Source of the DNA: Symsagittifera roscoffensis
Lineage: Eukaryota; Xenacoelomorpha; Acoela; Convolutidae
Length of the DNA stretch: 64,000 nucleotides
Assembly (NCBI RefSeq): GCF_963678635.1
Contig: NC_087068.1
Coordinates: forward strand, 55,646,467 to 55,710,466
Direction: 5' to 3'
Positions 1 through 10,121 of this stretch are shown in pieces. The position numbers and the translations under genes were made by a program. The number at the start of each line of letters is the position of its first letter. The stretch's first letter is position 1. A model generated the notes under the pieces. It was not told where the DNA came from. It saw only the letters and a list, made by a program, of their open reading frames with translations, and did not search any database.

Positions 1-107
1 TCCAGAGCGAAGTCTCGTTCGATCAGCCGACGATAGATCGCATCTACCATCGGTCCTACATATGCCTCTGCCAGGTCCATCAATTCATCCAGGTTGAAAT
101 TGTCCAT
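1..107 (-). CDS. Partial small reading frame running off the left edge
   Basis: An ATG at 107-105 opens a minus-strand frame that stays open for 35 codons to the window edge. The peptide is acidic and leucine-rich, beginning MDNFNLDELMDLAEAYVGPM. It lies 411 bp downstream of the stop of the large retroelement polyprotein on the same strand. It could be a further reading frame of that element (position of an env or accessory gene) or the start of an unrelated gene. I recognise no family, and the rest lies outside the window. Confidence 0.3.
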   Translation of the reverse strand, partial: MDNFNLDELMDLAEAYVGPMVDAIYRRLIERDFAL

Positions 108-518
108 ACTGTTCTTTCCAAGTTTGATTTGATTTCGATTTCAAGTTTTGACTCAAGTGAGCAATTAAATGATCAATCAGGATCTAGAAAAGAAATCACG
201 AATGTCACACTTGTCAATTTCACCTTAACATACATCGTTAAAATTTGCTTAAAGACAGTTCAGATAAAAAGATATTTATCCTAAAATTTATTAAAATCAA
301 TTGGTCTCTAAAATTTTGGAATTCGACCTAAGATTGGACCGTCCAAACTTTGGATCTATTCCCAAGATCGTCTTTTAGTTTTTCATGGTCACTAACCCCT
401 ACTTACCCATGATCTTAATAACCTAACACATAACATAACATAACATAACACAACATGACACACATATCACATATTACATGTAACTCGGTCTTTGGCCTAA
501 CACCCTCTCGCTCATCAC
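108..518. other. Noncoding stretch after the polyprotein, with a CATAA microsatellite
   Basis: AT-rich sequence between the polyprotein stop and the small frame at the edge. The only structure I see is a pure run of four CATAA units at 428-447 with degenerate flanking copies. No long terminal repeat can be recognised, because no second copy is in the window. Confidence 0.5.
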
Positions 519-975
519 TCAGCCTATACTTAAGTAATATTTCTTATGTAGATACACTTGTATGTTCGTATCAGAGAATATCACGTGTACAAGCGCGTAT
601 AATTCCCGAGGATGCAGTCTTCCTCTATTTGGATCGTACACTGGAAGCGAAAGCTCCTTCACGTCCATTTCCACAAGGAAGTCCCTCAGCCTCGTCAAAG
701 ACAAGACTAGATTTTCTGGGTCCACGTGTTGCTTCTCTGTCGCCCTCGTTACCAGGAAGCATAAGTACTTTCCCGGTATCTGCGACACCGCCGGGGGTAA
801 GGCTGCTACGCCCCCTATCCCTGGTCTTTGCTTCCAAAGGAATTCCACGTTTTTGTATTCCCTCTTAAAATCTGCCGCTAGCGCCGTCCTAAAACTCATG
901 TCTGCGGTGATTGCTATCGCACATGTTCTGTTTGTGAGTATGAAATCACTGTCTGTTAGTATTATGTTACTCGAA
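519..975 (-). other. Macro-domain-like C-terminus of the polyprotein
   Basis: The last 150 or so residues of the polyprotein follow the layout of OARD1/TARG1-type macro domains. A short strand runs into a helix like the family's MGKGIA-to-FK segment (here DMSFRTALAADFKREYKNV). It is followed by a GKYLCFLVTR strand matching the family's Y-L-I/V-T-K strand, a long helix with SLTRLRDFLVEMDV, a LSLPVY strand where the family has a M/L-P-R-I-G strand, and a final helix and strand ending in IQVYLHK. Known family members bind or hydrolyse ADP-ribose. Here the lysine after the T is arginine, and the glycine-rich GxGLD loop is replaced by PNRGRLH. The catalytic residues therefore look lost, and binding may be too. 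This is an inference from pattern alone. Confidence 0.6.
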
Positions 976-3900
976 TATTCATTTGGTAATTTAAAATATG
1001 ACTCAACTACCCTGCCTATGTCAGGTTTCTTAGGTTCTTCACCTGTTTCTGCTTCTAAGTTTCCTGTTTCTCTTGCTATTCTCAATTTTTTTATTATCAA
1101 GTTTTCAGTGTGGGTAAGTCCTACCCCCACTCCCCGGACAAAAATATCCATCGGCGTCCCCGTCGATCGCATACCGGGTATTAAGTCAAGATTAGAAGCT
1201 GGAATGAGAAGTTGTCCTTCCTGGGCAGCCCAGGAAGGATCATCTCGTTCGGTCTTAATGTATTTCGCGCTTTCGCGATCTACGTCTTGAATCGTAACGC
1301 TGGTCTTTTCAGGGTCTGATGTCATTTCGTTCAGCCACTCTAAGACACGCAGGTTCGTCAGGTCTTGTTCATTTGACTGCTGTTGCTCATCGTCGAACTC
1401 CACCTCGGGTTTCGACCAGTCGTCAACCCACTCATCGTTGTGATCATCGACTATGTCAATGTCTTGTGACACGGTTATTTCCTCTAAACCCACTACTTCC
1501 TCCACTATTTTCTTTAGATCTATCCTATCCACTACAAAGTAGTCACCGTAAGGATTGTATTTCTTTCTTAGTCTCGTCCCGTCTTTCTGACGAGTCTGCA
1601 TCGTGAACGGAAGATCTGGTTCCATGTTCTTGGGAACCTCTGTCTGTTCGGAATCCTGCCAATCTTCCTCTGCGTAGGGCAAGGTTTCATCGTCCGCTTC
1701 GATCTGTTCGTTTGGATCCAGGTCCAATGGTGTATCCGTACCTTCCTCTTCGACTTCGTTTTCATCGTTCTTCTCCCTGGTGCCTTTTTCATTGACCTCA
1801 CAAGCAGGATCCATCATTAGATAATCCCCTTCTTCCATGTCTGCAGGTATACACCAGTCTTCTGTCGATGGATTGTGTGGCTTGATGTTCTCGTAGTGGG
1901 CGGCTCGGCCAGTACTCAGTCTATAAAAGCGTCCCTCTTGGTGCACCTCTGTAATCATGAAGGGTCCCCTCCACTTCTTCAGAAGCTTTTTTGTCCCTTT
2001 CGGTGGTATAACGTTCTGAAATACCCATACGTAGTCTCCCACCGAGTAAGCCTTTGCACCAGCTGCTTTCTTGTCGAATCTTTTCCTCTGCCTTGCCTGT
2101 GCCTGCTGAGTGTTTCGTCTACACAAGTCGTTCAACTCCTGTTGGCGTCTGATCACGTCCCTCACGTAGACCTGTGGGGATGTTTTCTTTCCCTCATACT
2201 CTGGGTAGAAGAATGTCAAGGGTAAAGACTTCTCGTGTCCCGTCAGCATCATGTGTGGACTGACTCCAGTGGTGGAGTGTTGCGTGCTATTATAAGCTCC
2301 CATCACCTGTGGAAGGTATCTGTCCCAATCGGTCATGTACCTGGAACAATATACTCTCAGCATCGACACTAACGTCCTATTCTGTCTTTCCACTAAGCCA
2401 TTCGTCTGAGGGTGGTATGTCGTGGAGTGAGCCTGAGCGACCTGTGACCGTCTCATAAGCTCTTTCGTAAGCTCGCCTACGAAAGCCGTTCCATTGTCCG
2501 ATTGAAACGTCATTGGACATCCGTGTCTTGCTATCCACGTATTGATCAGGTGGTCGCATGTCTCTTCCGCTGAGGCAGTTATGCAGGGCACGGCCTCTGC
2601 ATACTTCGTGAAGTGATCTATCATGACCAAGACTTGGTTGTAACCGCTGTCTGTCATGCATATCTTCTGGTGATCTATCTGCACCACCTCGTTGAATTCA
2701 GACGACTCAATTGATTGTAAAGGAAATCGCAACTTCCTAGGATCCTTGACCTGTTGGCATGACAGACATGCTGTCACCCATTTCTCGCATGCCTTTTTCA
2801 TCCCAGGCCACTCAAAGCGCTTCAGGATCCTCTGATACACTTTGTCGATCCCTTGATGGCCCATCTGATCATGCGACCTGAATAATAGTTCTGTCTGATA
2901 GAGTTGCGGCAACACTATCGCGTTATATTTGTATAAGACCTTGTCTTCTTCTCTTCTCCTGCAAGCCACGATCCCGTCCTTGTTCAGATATAATCTCCCC
3001 TCCTTCTGCATGAAGTATTGTCTCAGGATCCTATAGCTGTCTTCTTCCAGGTCACCTTTGTCAGGTGCACCGTTTTCTATCCACCTTTTTAGGTTGCTTG
3101 TCATGCGATCATTTCTCTGCGCCCTTAGAAGGTCCGAGAGTCTGTATCTCGCCTTCAAGTACGTCTTCATGATTCTCATCTGACTGTTCAGCTCGTTGGG
3201 CTGATGTGTGTCTTCTTCCATCTTAACGCACCAAATCTTCGCCAACGGTTGTGTTTCTTGTTGAAACGGCTGAAGATCAGTCCTGACTACCTCTTTCTGC
3301 GGCAACAGGCTTATCGAACGTTTCGATACCGCTATCGTTTCTAAGTCATCCGCTGCGTTGTCAAAGACTCTTTCGCTTGGTATTAGGTAGCGATCACTAT
3401 CAGGATCCTGGTACACCTCTCTGTCCAGGTTTCTCGCCCGAGTTTCCACTAGTAGCGTGTGTATCGCCAGTTCTGACAGTTCTGATCCCGAGGTCGAATC
3501 CCTGTCTGAATAGGTGTTCATTCTCGAGCTTTCTGACTTATCATCCGTCGAAGGTGTTGTGCTGGAGACTGCACGCTCCTCCAGATCATGTCCGTATTTC
3601 CTTCGCATCCATCTGAACTCCCCGGACAAAACTTTGTTCTCTAGGTCCTGTTTCTCATCAGGAATTTTCTCGTCTATCTCGGACTCCCCGGACAAATTCA
3701 CTTGTCCCGGGTGTTGATCTTGTGATTGCTGGTTTTTCTCCTCATCCTTCTCCCCGGACAAATAGTCTTGCAGCAGATTTTGTTCTACCTCTTCACCCTC
3801 TTTTTCCCGGTCTACAAAGGTGACGGTTTTCTTTCGCTTGCTGCTCCCCTGTTCTTTCCGTCCGTAAGAAGTACTGGTTAAAATCTCTTGGGGTATTGAG

Positions 3901-6900
3901 GATACTAGTTGCTGAACTATTGTCCTACAATCCCTCTTGTTCTCTTCGTGCTGTTGTCTGGACGGCATGATCTTCACTTTCTTACTGACTGTTAGCGATG
4001 CCACTGCTGCTGTCCACTCGGGGTCATCTCTGGTCACTTCTCTTTCTAACAATCCACCCAGCATCCGCATTACTTGTGGTGTGACTTGCACCGCTTTATC
4101 CAATAATGAGAGGCTGTTTATATTCATGCGAGAGAGTTCTTGCTGGACCAGGTTCGAGCGCAGCAACAAATCTAAGGGGACTGGATCCTCCTTGGACAGG
4201 ATCTTTATCTCAGCTGCTTTCTCTACAGGTAACTCAGGATGCCCTGGAATTGGATGTCCAGACTTATCCAACCATCTCGTTAAGGGAAGCGCTTCATAAG
4301 TTTCTTTGTCCTGAAACGAGAATCCCTCCTTTACTTCCGCCTGATTGGCCTGCTTCTGCTCCAATCTTTCATAGAACTCAGTTTTCTTACTGAGACTGTC
4401 AGCATTCTGATGTTTATCACGCATCCTATGTTCGATTATCATATGGTAGCCATCCAATCTGACTATCCATCTACCGATATAACTCTGATCCATCGAGTAG
4501 GTCTTCAACCAGGATAACGCTCTGTTGTCCACGCGTAACTTGAAGGGAGCGCTCCCCAAGTATGCACGGTACTTCTCCACGAAGGTAACTACTGCAAACA
4601 TTTCTGCTTTTGGTGCGCCATATTTCATCTCTGTGTCACTCAAGACTTTGCTGCCGTATGCAATGGGACGGAGGACTGTTCTTCCGTTCCATTCTTGCTC
4701 TTGATGCAATATTCCTGAGATGGCCACCACCGATGCGTCTGTGTCAAGAACATACATGCCCTTTTCTGTAGGCATGCCCAGCACTGGCGCTTCGCACAGT
4801 TCCCGCTTTATGTTCTCGAAAGCAACTTGTGCCTCATCGTTCCATTCGAACTTTTTCCCTTTGTTGCGCATCAGCTTCTGCATCGGGTACACCTTGTCCG
4901 CGTATCCTTTTATGAATTCTCGGTAGTAATTGGCAAACCCTAGGAAGCTCATGAGCTGTGTGTCCGTTCTAGGAGCTTTCCATGTCAGCACAGCCTCTAC
5001 TGCTTCTGGATCTGGCCTCACACCATGCCGGTCCACCATTCTTCCCAGGTACTTGATCGAATCCCTAAGGATTTCACATTTCGATGGTTTGCATTTCAAG
5101 CCTGCTCTTTTCATACATCCGAAGACCTCATCGAGTCGATCAATGTGATCCTCCAGGGTTGGTGTCGTTATGACTACGTCGTCCACGTAGCACATCAAGA
5201 GATTCCCGTACTTTTTGGTCACTCCTGTCAAAGCCTGAGCCATCAGCCTTTGAAAGGTTGCTGTTGCATTGCACAAGCCGAAGGGCATCCTCTTCCACTG
5301 GTACAACCCCAATTCGCACGCGAATCCTGTTTTCTCCCTGTCCTTCTTTCGCAGAGGAACCTGCCAGAAGGCAGAACCCAAGTCCAATGTGGTGAAGAAC
5401 TTTGCATCACCAAGTTTGGATAGGCTCTCGTCTATTCGCGGTATCGGGTACGCATCTTTAATCGTTACCGCGTTCAAGTAACGAAAGTCGCAACAAAATC
5501 TAAGCTGCCCCCCTTTCTTTTTCGCCATTACTACTCCGCAAGCCCATGGTGATTTCGAGGGTTCTATCATGTCGTATTCAAGCAACATTTCTATTTCCGC
5601 TCGGCACGCTTCCGATTTATGTGGCGTCATTCGCCTTGCGCCTTCCCTATGGGGAACGGCACCCTCTTCTAGTTCGATTTCGTGTTCGACGAAATTACAG
5701 CAACCGATGTCCGCCTTATGTTTTGAAAATACCTCGGCGTTCCGATTTAGGAGGTCCCGCAATTTTTCAAAATCTCCCTCACCTATTTTTCCTTTTAAAT
5801 GTTCTATTTCTGGCAAAACCGGTTTGTCAGAATCTAGTTCATATGACGAGGGGCGTTCCGGAAAATTCGAGCAGCTTGATAAGCCGTCGTCCGTTTCGGA
5901 TTTCATTGAAAACAATTTACGAATAGATTTTAATTCATCAATCCTCTTTAAAATTTTATCTTTATTGGCATGATAAGGACAGTCTTTCACACTATATTTC
6001 TTCAAGTTTTGTGTCTCTTCATAGTCGGTCCTCATCGGCAATGCGTAACCAAGCTTCTTTCCACGCTGGATTGAAACCGTGGTGTCCAGTGTGTTCAACA
6101 ACACACTGACACACAGTCCGTTTCGCGTTACCGAGAAGCTCCGGCCTAAAATCACCGAACTCTGACTATTTGGATTCGGTACTAAGCAAACCTGTTTGCT
6201 ATCACTTAACGAATTTAAATTTCTCATTCTAAAAATTGCTACTACAGCTTGTCCTGGTTGTAACTTTACTTTTCTATCCAAAAAAACTGGTACCTTATTT
6301 TCATCTGTTATTATCCTATTAATGGGTCTCTTAACATACTTTCGGTCCGGGTTTCTAATCCGTATTAGACCGTTGTTTAAGTCAATCATCACGTCAAAGT
6401 TCCTGACAAAATCTCTGCCCAAGATGAATTGGTCGGCGTCGTCCAGATTCTCTACCACCAGGAAGCTCATCCAAAGGTTCCGTCCTCCCATGTGAAGGAC
6501 CGTCACCGGTGTTCTTCCGGCTACGTAGATAGCTCCTCGATTTGCAGCGGCTAGTCGGAGATTCGTAGGAATCAAGTCTTCCCGCGTGAAGCCCATTCTC
6601 TCCCAGGTTTTTATCGGCATCACACTCACCACCGCGCCTGTGTCCAGAAGCCCTGTGACTCCGATTTTTGTTCCGTTGGTGTCAAGCAGGTGTGCTGTCA
6701 CATCTGCTTCATATCCAATATGTACCGCGTCTTGTTCCATCATGGCGTCATGGCCTATCCTGCGGACTTTGAGTTCCTCTTCACCCAAATAGATCTGCCC
6801 CATTTGGTCATCATCTGTTGTTATGTAAGTCCTGGTGTAGATGCTGATTCCATCCACGTTCAGCATTATTTGATACGGCCCATAGACCTCCAAGTAGCGT

Positions 6901-9900
6901 CCATGAAGTTTCTTCATGCGAGGGCCACCCGTCGTTAGTAGTGCTCGCACAGCTCTCGACTCAGTGCGTGGCTCCACCTGCCTCAGATAATCTGCATATG
7001 TGTCCAAATGCATTAAAGTGAACTCCGATGGTTCACTCAAATTTCTTATTACCTGGTGTCCAGCCACTGAGATTATCGACTGTATCTTCTTTCCTTGCGG
7101 CGCCATGCCGAACCTCTTACCGGAGATCACTTTAAGTTTCATATCTAAACTGCTTGGTGTTTTCGTCTCCTCGAACTCCGTTGCCTCGAAGGTATTCAGT
7201 TGCTCCTGAAGCTTTTCATTTTCCAGTTCAAGTTTCACTTTTTGTTCGATCTCTTTCGTCACCAATTCCTGCTGTACTCTATTTAGAGCATCCTTTGCGG
7301 CTGCCTTATAATCGATCTTGAAGTCATCGGCCGCAGTTGCTGGTTCCGGTTCACGTGCTTCTTCTGTTACCGCTTGCATTTTCTTTGCCGCCAGCTCTTG
7401 AGGTTTGTCCTTCCTGCGTGCCTCTGCTTCGCTCAAGAGTCGAGCCTTGCTTGCTTTCACTCCTGACAAAGCTTCTTCATGCCTTGGATGCTTGATGTCT
7501 GCCACTGCATCCCAGAATTGCGGACAATCTGATTTAAAATGACCTTCCAAGTTACAAAAGAAACACCTCGGGCCGAATTTCGCAATTACTCCTCTCATGA
7601 AATCCTCATGGTCCAACTCTGACGCATCTTCGTCCTCGAGGCTAAAGCCTATTGCTTTCATGCCTTGTTTGTAAGCTGGGCATGCTGACACATGATGGTC
7701 TGTTGAACTGCAATTAGCACAAGAACGTCTCTTGTCCATATCATCCCTCGGTTTGTACCAATTGTTCCCTTGGTTAGCTGGTCCGTTGTTAAAATTGCCA
7801 TAATTGTTCTTGTAATATCCAGATCTCGAAGGAGGTTTCAACAAAAGATACTCTTTTGATTTGAGCCTCAACTCCTCCGGTGTTGGCGCATTAGTTGATA
7901 GTGGTGTGTAATGCGTTGCTAGCATCGTACGAAGTTCATCATTTTTCACACCATCGATGAATTTTGAGGCTACGGCCAGGTTCATCCTTCGGTTTGACTC
8001 ATCCGGTTGGCTGCGTCTTCTCAGCATTTCCAAATCATCGAGAAACTTGTCTATTGTTTCATCTTCTCGTTGCCTCCGTTTCTCGAAGCGCATCATCGCC
8101 TGGTGCCCCTGCACCCCTGATCCGAAACGGTTTAATAAGATTTCGAAGATTTTCTCAGCAGTGTCACGTTGATACTGTTTCTTGGCCATGACACAGTTCA
8201 GGGCTGTCCCTTCTAAGTTGCTGGTGAGCGCGCTGCATTCCTGTCTCTCAGACAAGTCTTCTTCCTCGAAATGCAGCTTCATTACCTCTATCCAGGTATC
8301 AATACAGCCATCAGATTCGTCTTTGTAGCATCTTGGTTTCTTAAAGACTCTTCTGGACTTTTCACTGCGTTCATTGGTTCTAGATAACCGCGTCAGGAAT
8401 GTCTCCAAAGACCTGTTCAGGGGTTCAAATGCTGTGGCCATTGCCGTAGCATCCCTTGAGAGTCCCGCTTGAGTGTCCTCACACCTTGTCGAAGGCTCTG
8501 TGTGCGGTGCATCCCTGCAATCCGAATCACCTTGAGCGTTTCCCGCTTGGCCCATGTGACTCCTCCTCGGGCTTGTATGCCCCATGTTGCCAGAATCGCT
8601 TCTCCCAGTCGCATGTGTGCTTTGCGTTGGTCGTTCGTTCGAGGTTTGTCTGTTCCCCGTTGAACTCGCTCTACTGTTCGGGCCCCATGCTGTATTACCC
8701 CTTGTGGCATAGCCTGATGAACTGCCCCTGCCTCTAGTGGATCCATACGTCTTCCTCCTTTGATGTTCATTGAAGTTCACCCTCGGTTCCCTGCTGGGAC
8801 CTCCCGAGTTCGGCTCTCCTTCTTTTGGTCCACTCTTGCTGCTTAGTAGCCCGTCCAACCTATCCATGATAGCCTGAGTTCGCCTCTCCATCATCGCATC
8901 TATCTTTGTGTCAAGAGACCCAAGAGACTGCTCTTGCTGAATTCTTAACTTCTCCATGTCGGCTCTTAAGCGTAACTCCCTCTGTTCCGCCTCTCTTGTC
9001 ATTCGTGACAAGTTCCTCGTCATATGTTCGTCCGTTCTTTCTTTCAAGCGTTTTTCGCTTCTGCCAACTTCTTGTCTGTTGCGGTTTATTTCTTCCCGCA
9101 GACTTTCTCTTTCAATGTGAACTGCTCTTTCCAGTTCACTCATCCTTATCGACATCTGTTCATTTTGTTCTCCTAAACTGCCCACTATGTTGTTTAAGGC
9201 TTCTTCTAGTGCTGCCCCGTTATCCACGAGTGGCGTCACTAGTGGCGGTGTAACCCTGTCGGAGCCAGGTAACTTCGTGCTTGTCGAGATCCGGGCCTTG
9301 ACTCTGTGCTTCAACGTCTTTTCATTATTTATTTCGGGATCCATTAACGCATTGCAGAGCCCTCTGGTTCTACTCTCTTCAGGTTGTGGCTCCGAACTTG
9401 TCCTAATCGCGAAGTCCTTTGACTGGCCCGGTGTGTTTGCCTCCTTACTTATCGTTGTCACTACACCAAATTTGTCCATGGTTCCAGTCTCTCTTCCGAC
9501 GTGTGCCTCACTCTCCTGGATCGAACTATTGAGGCTGACTTGAGATCCAAAGTCCCCTTGCTCCTCTTCATCCTCTTCCTCCTGGGACTCCCCATCGTTT
9601 CCTGCTCCTCCTCCCATGCTGAATGGAAAGATGTTTCCGAAGGTGTTCTTCATTCTTTCTGAGAACGATGATGAGGTTGTTTGTTTTCCAGTTCCGCTTG
9701 CCATCATAGTGTTGTCTGTCGGAGATCTTCTAGTTGCCGTTACTTCAGTTGAGATGTCGGACAGTTCCGACATCTCCTCTCGATCCAACGTCCCGGTGGA
9801 AGTGGCAAAATCATGGCCTTGTTCTACCGGAGTAGATTCACTCGCCAGCCTTCTGCCTCTCCCTTCTAGTCCATTTACTCCCTGGTTGTCGTTCATGGTA

Positions 9901-10121
9901 TGGTCCGTATTGACCTCCACTTCTAACAGTTCTCTTCGCTCTTCTGAGGTCTTTTGACTTCTCGTTTCAACCATCCTGCCTGAAACCGTCCCCTCTTTAT
10001 CGGACCGGGTTCGCTTGATCCAATCCACAAAAGGATCGGTCATCGTTTTTCTTTGCTTTTCAGGTATGAATTTCCTAGAGCTATTACCTCGTTTTGGTAT
10101 CCTTGACTTGTCTAAACTCAT
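519..10121 (-). CDS. Ty3/gypsy-type Gag-Pol polyprotein, 3,200 aa in one frame
   Basis: One uninterrupted frame encodes a whole Ty3-type polyprotein. A disordered N-terminus with coiled coil (about 320-410) is followed by a capsid-like Gag region (590-760) and two CCHC zinc knuckles (about 801-814 and 851-864, C-x2-C-x4-H-x4-C). Next come an aspartic protease with LLDTGA (about 1159), reverse transcriptase with YVDD (about 1647), a Ty3-type RNase H starting at DTDAS (about 1792) and an integrase. The integrase has an HHCC finger (2412-2455) and catalytic D, D and E near 2480, 2541 and 2577. Two features are unusual: a roughly 450-residue acidic linker between RNase H and integrase with three LSGE blocks, and about 560 residues after the integrase core that end in a macro-like domain. 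No frameshift separates gag from pol. Intactness suggests recent activity. It lies in the same orientation as the motif-rich upstream region at 10.1-13.5 kb. Confidence 0.93.
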   Translation of the reverse strand: MSLDKSRIPKRGNSSRKFIPEKQRKTMTDPFVDWIKRTRSDKEGTVSGRMVETRSQKTSEERRELLEVEVNTDHTMNDNQGVNGLEGRGRRLASESTPVEQGHDFATSTGTLDREEMSELSDISTEVTATRRSPTDNTMMASGTGKQTTSSSFSERMKNTFGNIFPFSMGGGAGNDGESQEEEDEEEQGDFGSQVSLNSSIQESEAHVGRETGTMDKFGVVTTISKEANTPGQSKDFAIRTSSEPQPEESRTRGLCNALMDPEINNEKTLKHRVKARISTSTKLPGSDRVTPPLVTPLVDNGAALEEALNNIVGSLGEQNEQMSIRMSELERAVHIERESLREEINRNRQEVGRSEKRLKERTDEHMTRNLSRMTREAEQRELRLRADMEKLRIQQEQSLGSLDTKIDAMMERRTQAIMDRLDGLLSSKSGPKEGEPNSGGPSREPRVNFNEHQRRKTYGSTRGRGSSSGYATRGNTAWGPNSRASSTGNRQTSNERPTQSTHATGRSDSGNMGHTSPRRSHMGQAGNAQGDSDCRDAPHTEPSTRCEDTQAGLSRDATAMATAFEPLNRSLETFLTRLSRTNERSEKSRRVFKKPRCYKDESDGCIDTWIEVMKLHFEEEDLSERQECSALTSNLEGTALNCVMAKKQYQRDTAEKIFEILLNRFGSGVQGHQAMMRFEKRRQREDETIDKFLDDLEMLRRRSQPDESNRRMNLAVASKFIDGVKNDELRTMLATHYTPLSTNAPTPEELRLKSKEYLLLKPPSRSGYYKNNYGNFNNGPANQGNNWYKPRDDMDKRRSCANCSSTDHHVSACPAYKQGMKAIGFSLEDEDASELDHEDFMRGVIAKFGPRCFFCNLEGHFKSDCPQFWDAVADIKHPRHEEALSGVKASKARLLSEAEARRKDKPQELAAKKMQAVTEEAREPEPATAADDFKIDYKAAAKDALNRVQQELVTKEIEQKVKLELENEKLQEQLNTFEATEFEETKTPSSLDMKLKVISGKRFGMAPQGKKIQSIISVAGHQVIRNLSEPSEFTLMHLDTYADYLRQVEPRTESRAVRALLTTGGPRMKKLHGRYLEVYGPYQIMLNVDGISIYTRTYITTDDDQMGQIYLGEEELKVRRIGHDAMMEQDAVHIGYEADVTAHLLDTNGTKIGVTGLLDTGAVVSVMPIKTWERMGFTREDLIPTNLRLAAANRGAIYVAGRTPVTVLHMGGRNLWMSFLVVENLDDADQFILGRDFVRNFDVMIDLNNGLIRIRNPDRKYVKRPINRIITDENKVPVFLDRKVKLQPGQAVVAIFRMRNLNSLSDSKQVCLVPNPNSQSSVILGRSFSVTRNGLCVSVLLNTLDTTVSIQRGKKLGYALPMRTDYEETQNLKKYSVKDCPYHANKDKILKRIDELKSIRKLFSMKSETDDGLSSCSNFPERPSSYELDSDKPVLPEIEHLKGKIGEGDFEKLRDLLNRNAEVFSKHKADIGCCNFVEHEIELEEGAVPHREGARRMTPHKSEACRAEIEMLLEYDMIEPSKSPWACGVVMAKKKGGQLRFCCDFRYLNAVTIKDAYPIPRIDESLSKLGDAKFFTTLDLGSAFWQVPLRKKDREKTGFACELGLYQWKRMPFGLCNATATFQRLMAQALTGVTKKYGNLLMCYVDDVVITTPTLEDHIDRLDEVFGCMKRAGLKCKPSKCEILRDSIKYLGRMVDRHGVRPDPEAVEAVLTWKAPRTDTQLMSFLGFANYYREFIKGYADKVYPMQKLMRNKGKKFEWNDEAQVAFENIKRELCEAPVLGMPTEKGMYVLDTDASVVAISGILHQEQEWNGRTVLRPIAYGSKVLSDTEMKYGAPKAEMFAVVTFVEKYRAYLGSAPFKLRVDNRALSWLKTYSMDQSYIGRWIVRLDGYHMIIEHRMRDKHQNADSLSKKTEFYERLEQKQANQAEVKEGFSFQDKETYEALPLTRWLDKSGHPIPGHPELPVEKAAEIKILSKEDPVPLDLLLRSNLVQQELSRMNINSLSLLDKAVQVTPQVMRMLGGLLEREVTRDDPEWTAAVASLTVSKKVKIMPSRQQHEENKRDCRTIVQQLVSSIPQEILTSTSYGRKEQGSSKRKKTVTFVDREKEGEEVEQNLLQDYLSGEKDEEKNQQSQDQHPGQVNLSGESEIDEKIPDEKQDLENKVLSGEFRWMRRKYGHDLEERAVSSTTPSTDDKSESSRMNTYSDRDSTSGSELSELAIHTLLVETRARNLDREVYQDPDSDRYLIPSERVFDNAADDLETIAVSKRSISLLPQKEVVRTDLQPFQQETQPLAKIWCVKMEEDTHQPNELNSQMRIMKTYLKARYRLSDLLRAQRNDRMTSNLKRWIENGAPDKGDLEEDSYRILRQYFMQKEGRLYLNKDGIVACRRREEDKVLYKYNAIVLPQLYQTELLFRSHDQMGHQGIDKVYQRILKRFEWPGMKKACEKWVTACLSCQQVKDPRKLRFPLQSIESSEFNEVVQIDHQKICMTDSGYNQVLVMIDHFTKYAEAVPCITASAEETCDHLINTWIARHGCPMTFQSDNGTAFVGELTKELMRRSQVAQAHSTTYHPQTNGLVERQNRTLVSMLRVYCSRYMTDWDRYLPQVMGAYNSTQHSTTGVSPHMMLTGHEKSLPLTFFYPEYEGKKTSPQVYVRDVIRRQQELNDLCRRNTQQAQARQRKRFDKKAAGAKAYSVGDYVWVFQNVIPPKGTKKLLKKWRGPFMITEVHQEGRFYRLSTGRAAHYENIKPHNPSTEDWCIPADMEEGDYLMMDPACEVNEKGTREKNDENEVEEEGTDTPLDLDPNEQIEADDETLPYAEEDWQDSEQTEVPKNMEPDLPFTMQTRQKDGTRLRKKYNPYGDYFVVDRIDLKKIVEEVVGLEEITVSQDIDIVDDHNDEWVDDWSKPEVEFDDEQQQSNEQDLTNLRVLEWLNEMTSDPEKTSVTIQDVDRESAKYIKTERDDPSWAAQEGQLLIPASNLDLIPGMRSTGTPMDIFVRGVGVGLTHTENLIIKKLRIARETGNLEAETGEEPKKPDIGRVVESYFKLPNEYSSNIILTDSDFILTNRTCAIAITADMSFRTALAADFKREYKNVEFLWKQRPGIGGVAALPPAVSQIPGKYLCFLVTRATEKQHVDPENLVLSLTRLRDFLVEMDVKELSLPVYDPNRGRLHPRELYALVHVIFSDTNIQVYLHKKYYLSIG
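1130..3762 (-). repeat. 13-nt motif TTTGTCCGGGGAG, four copies inside the polyprotein gene
   Basis: On the minus strand the same 13-mer occurs at 3750-3762, 3684-3696, 3618-3630 and 1130-1142. The first three are read as LSGE; the fourth is read in another frame as FVRGV. Conservation across two reading frames points to the nucleotide sequence rather than the peptide, but four copies is a small number. Confidence 0.6.

Noticed and set aside
562-9957. Many plus-strand open frames of 60-240 codons opposite the gypsy polyprotein
   Set aside because: They are antisense shadows of a long coding frame with no recognisable motifs.
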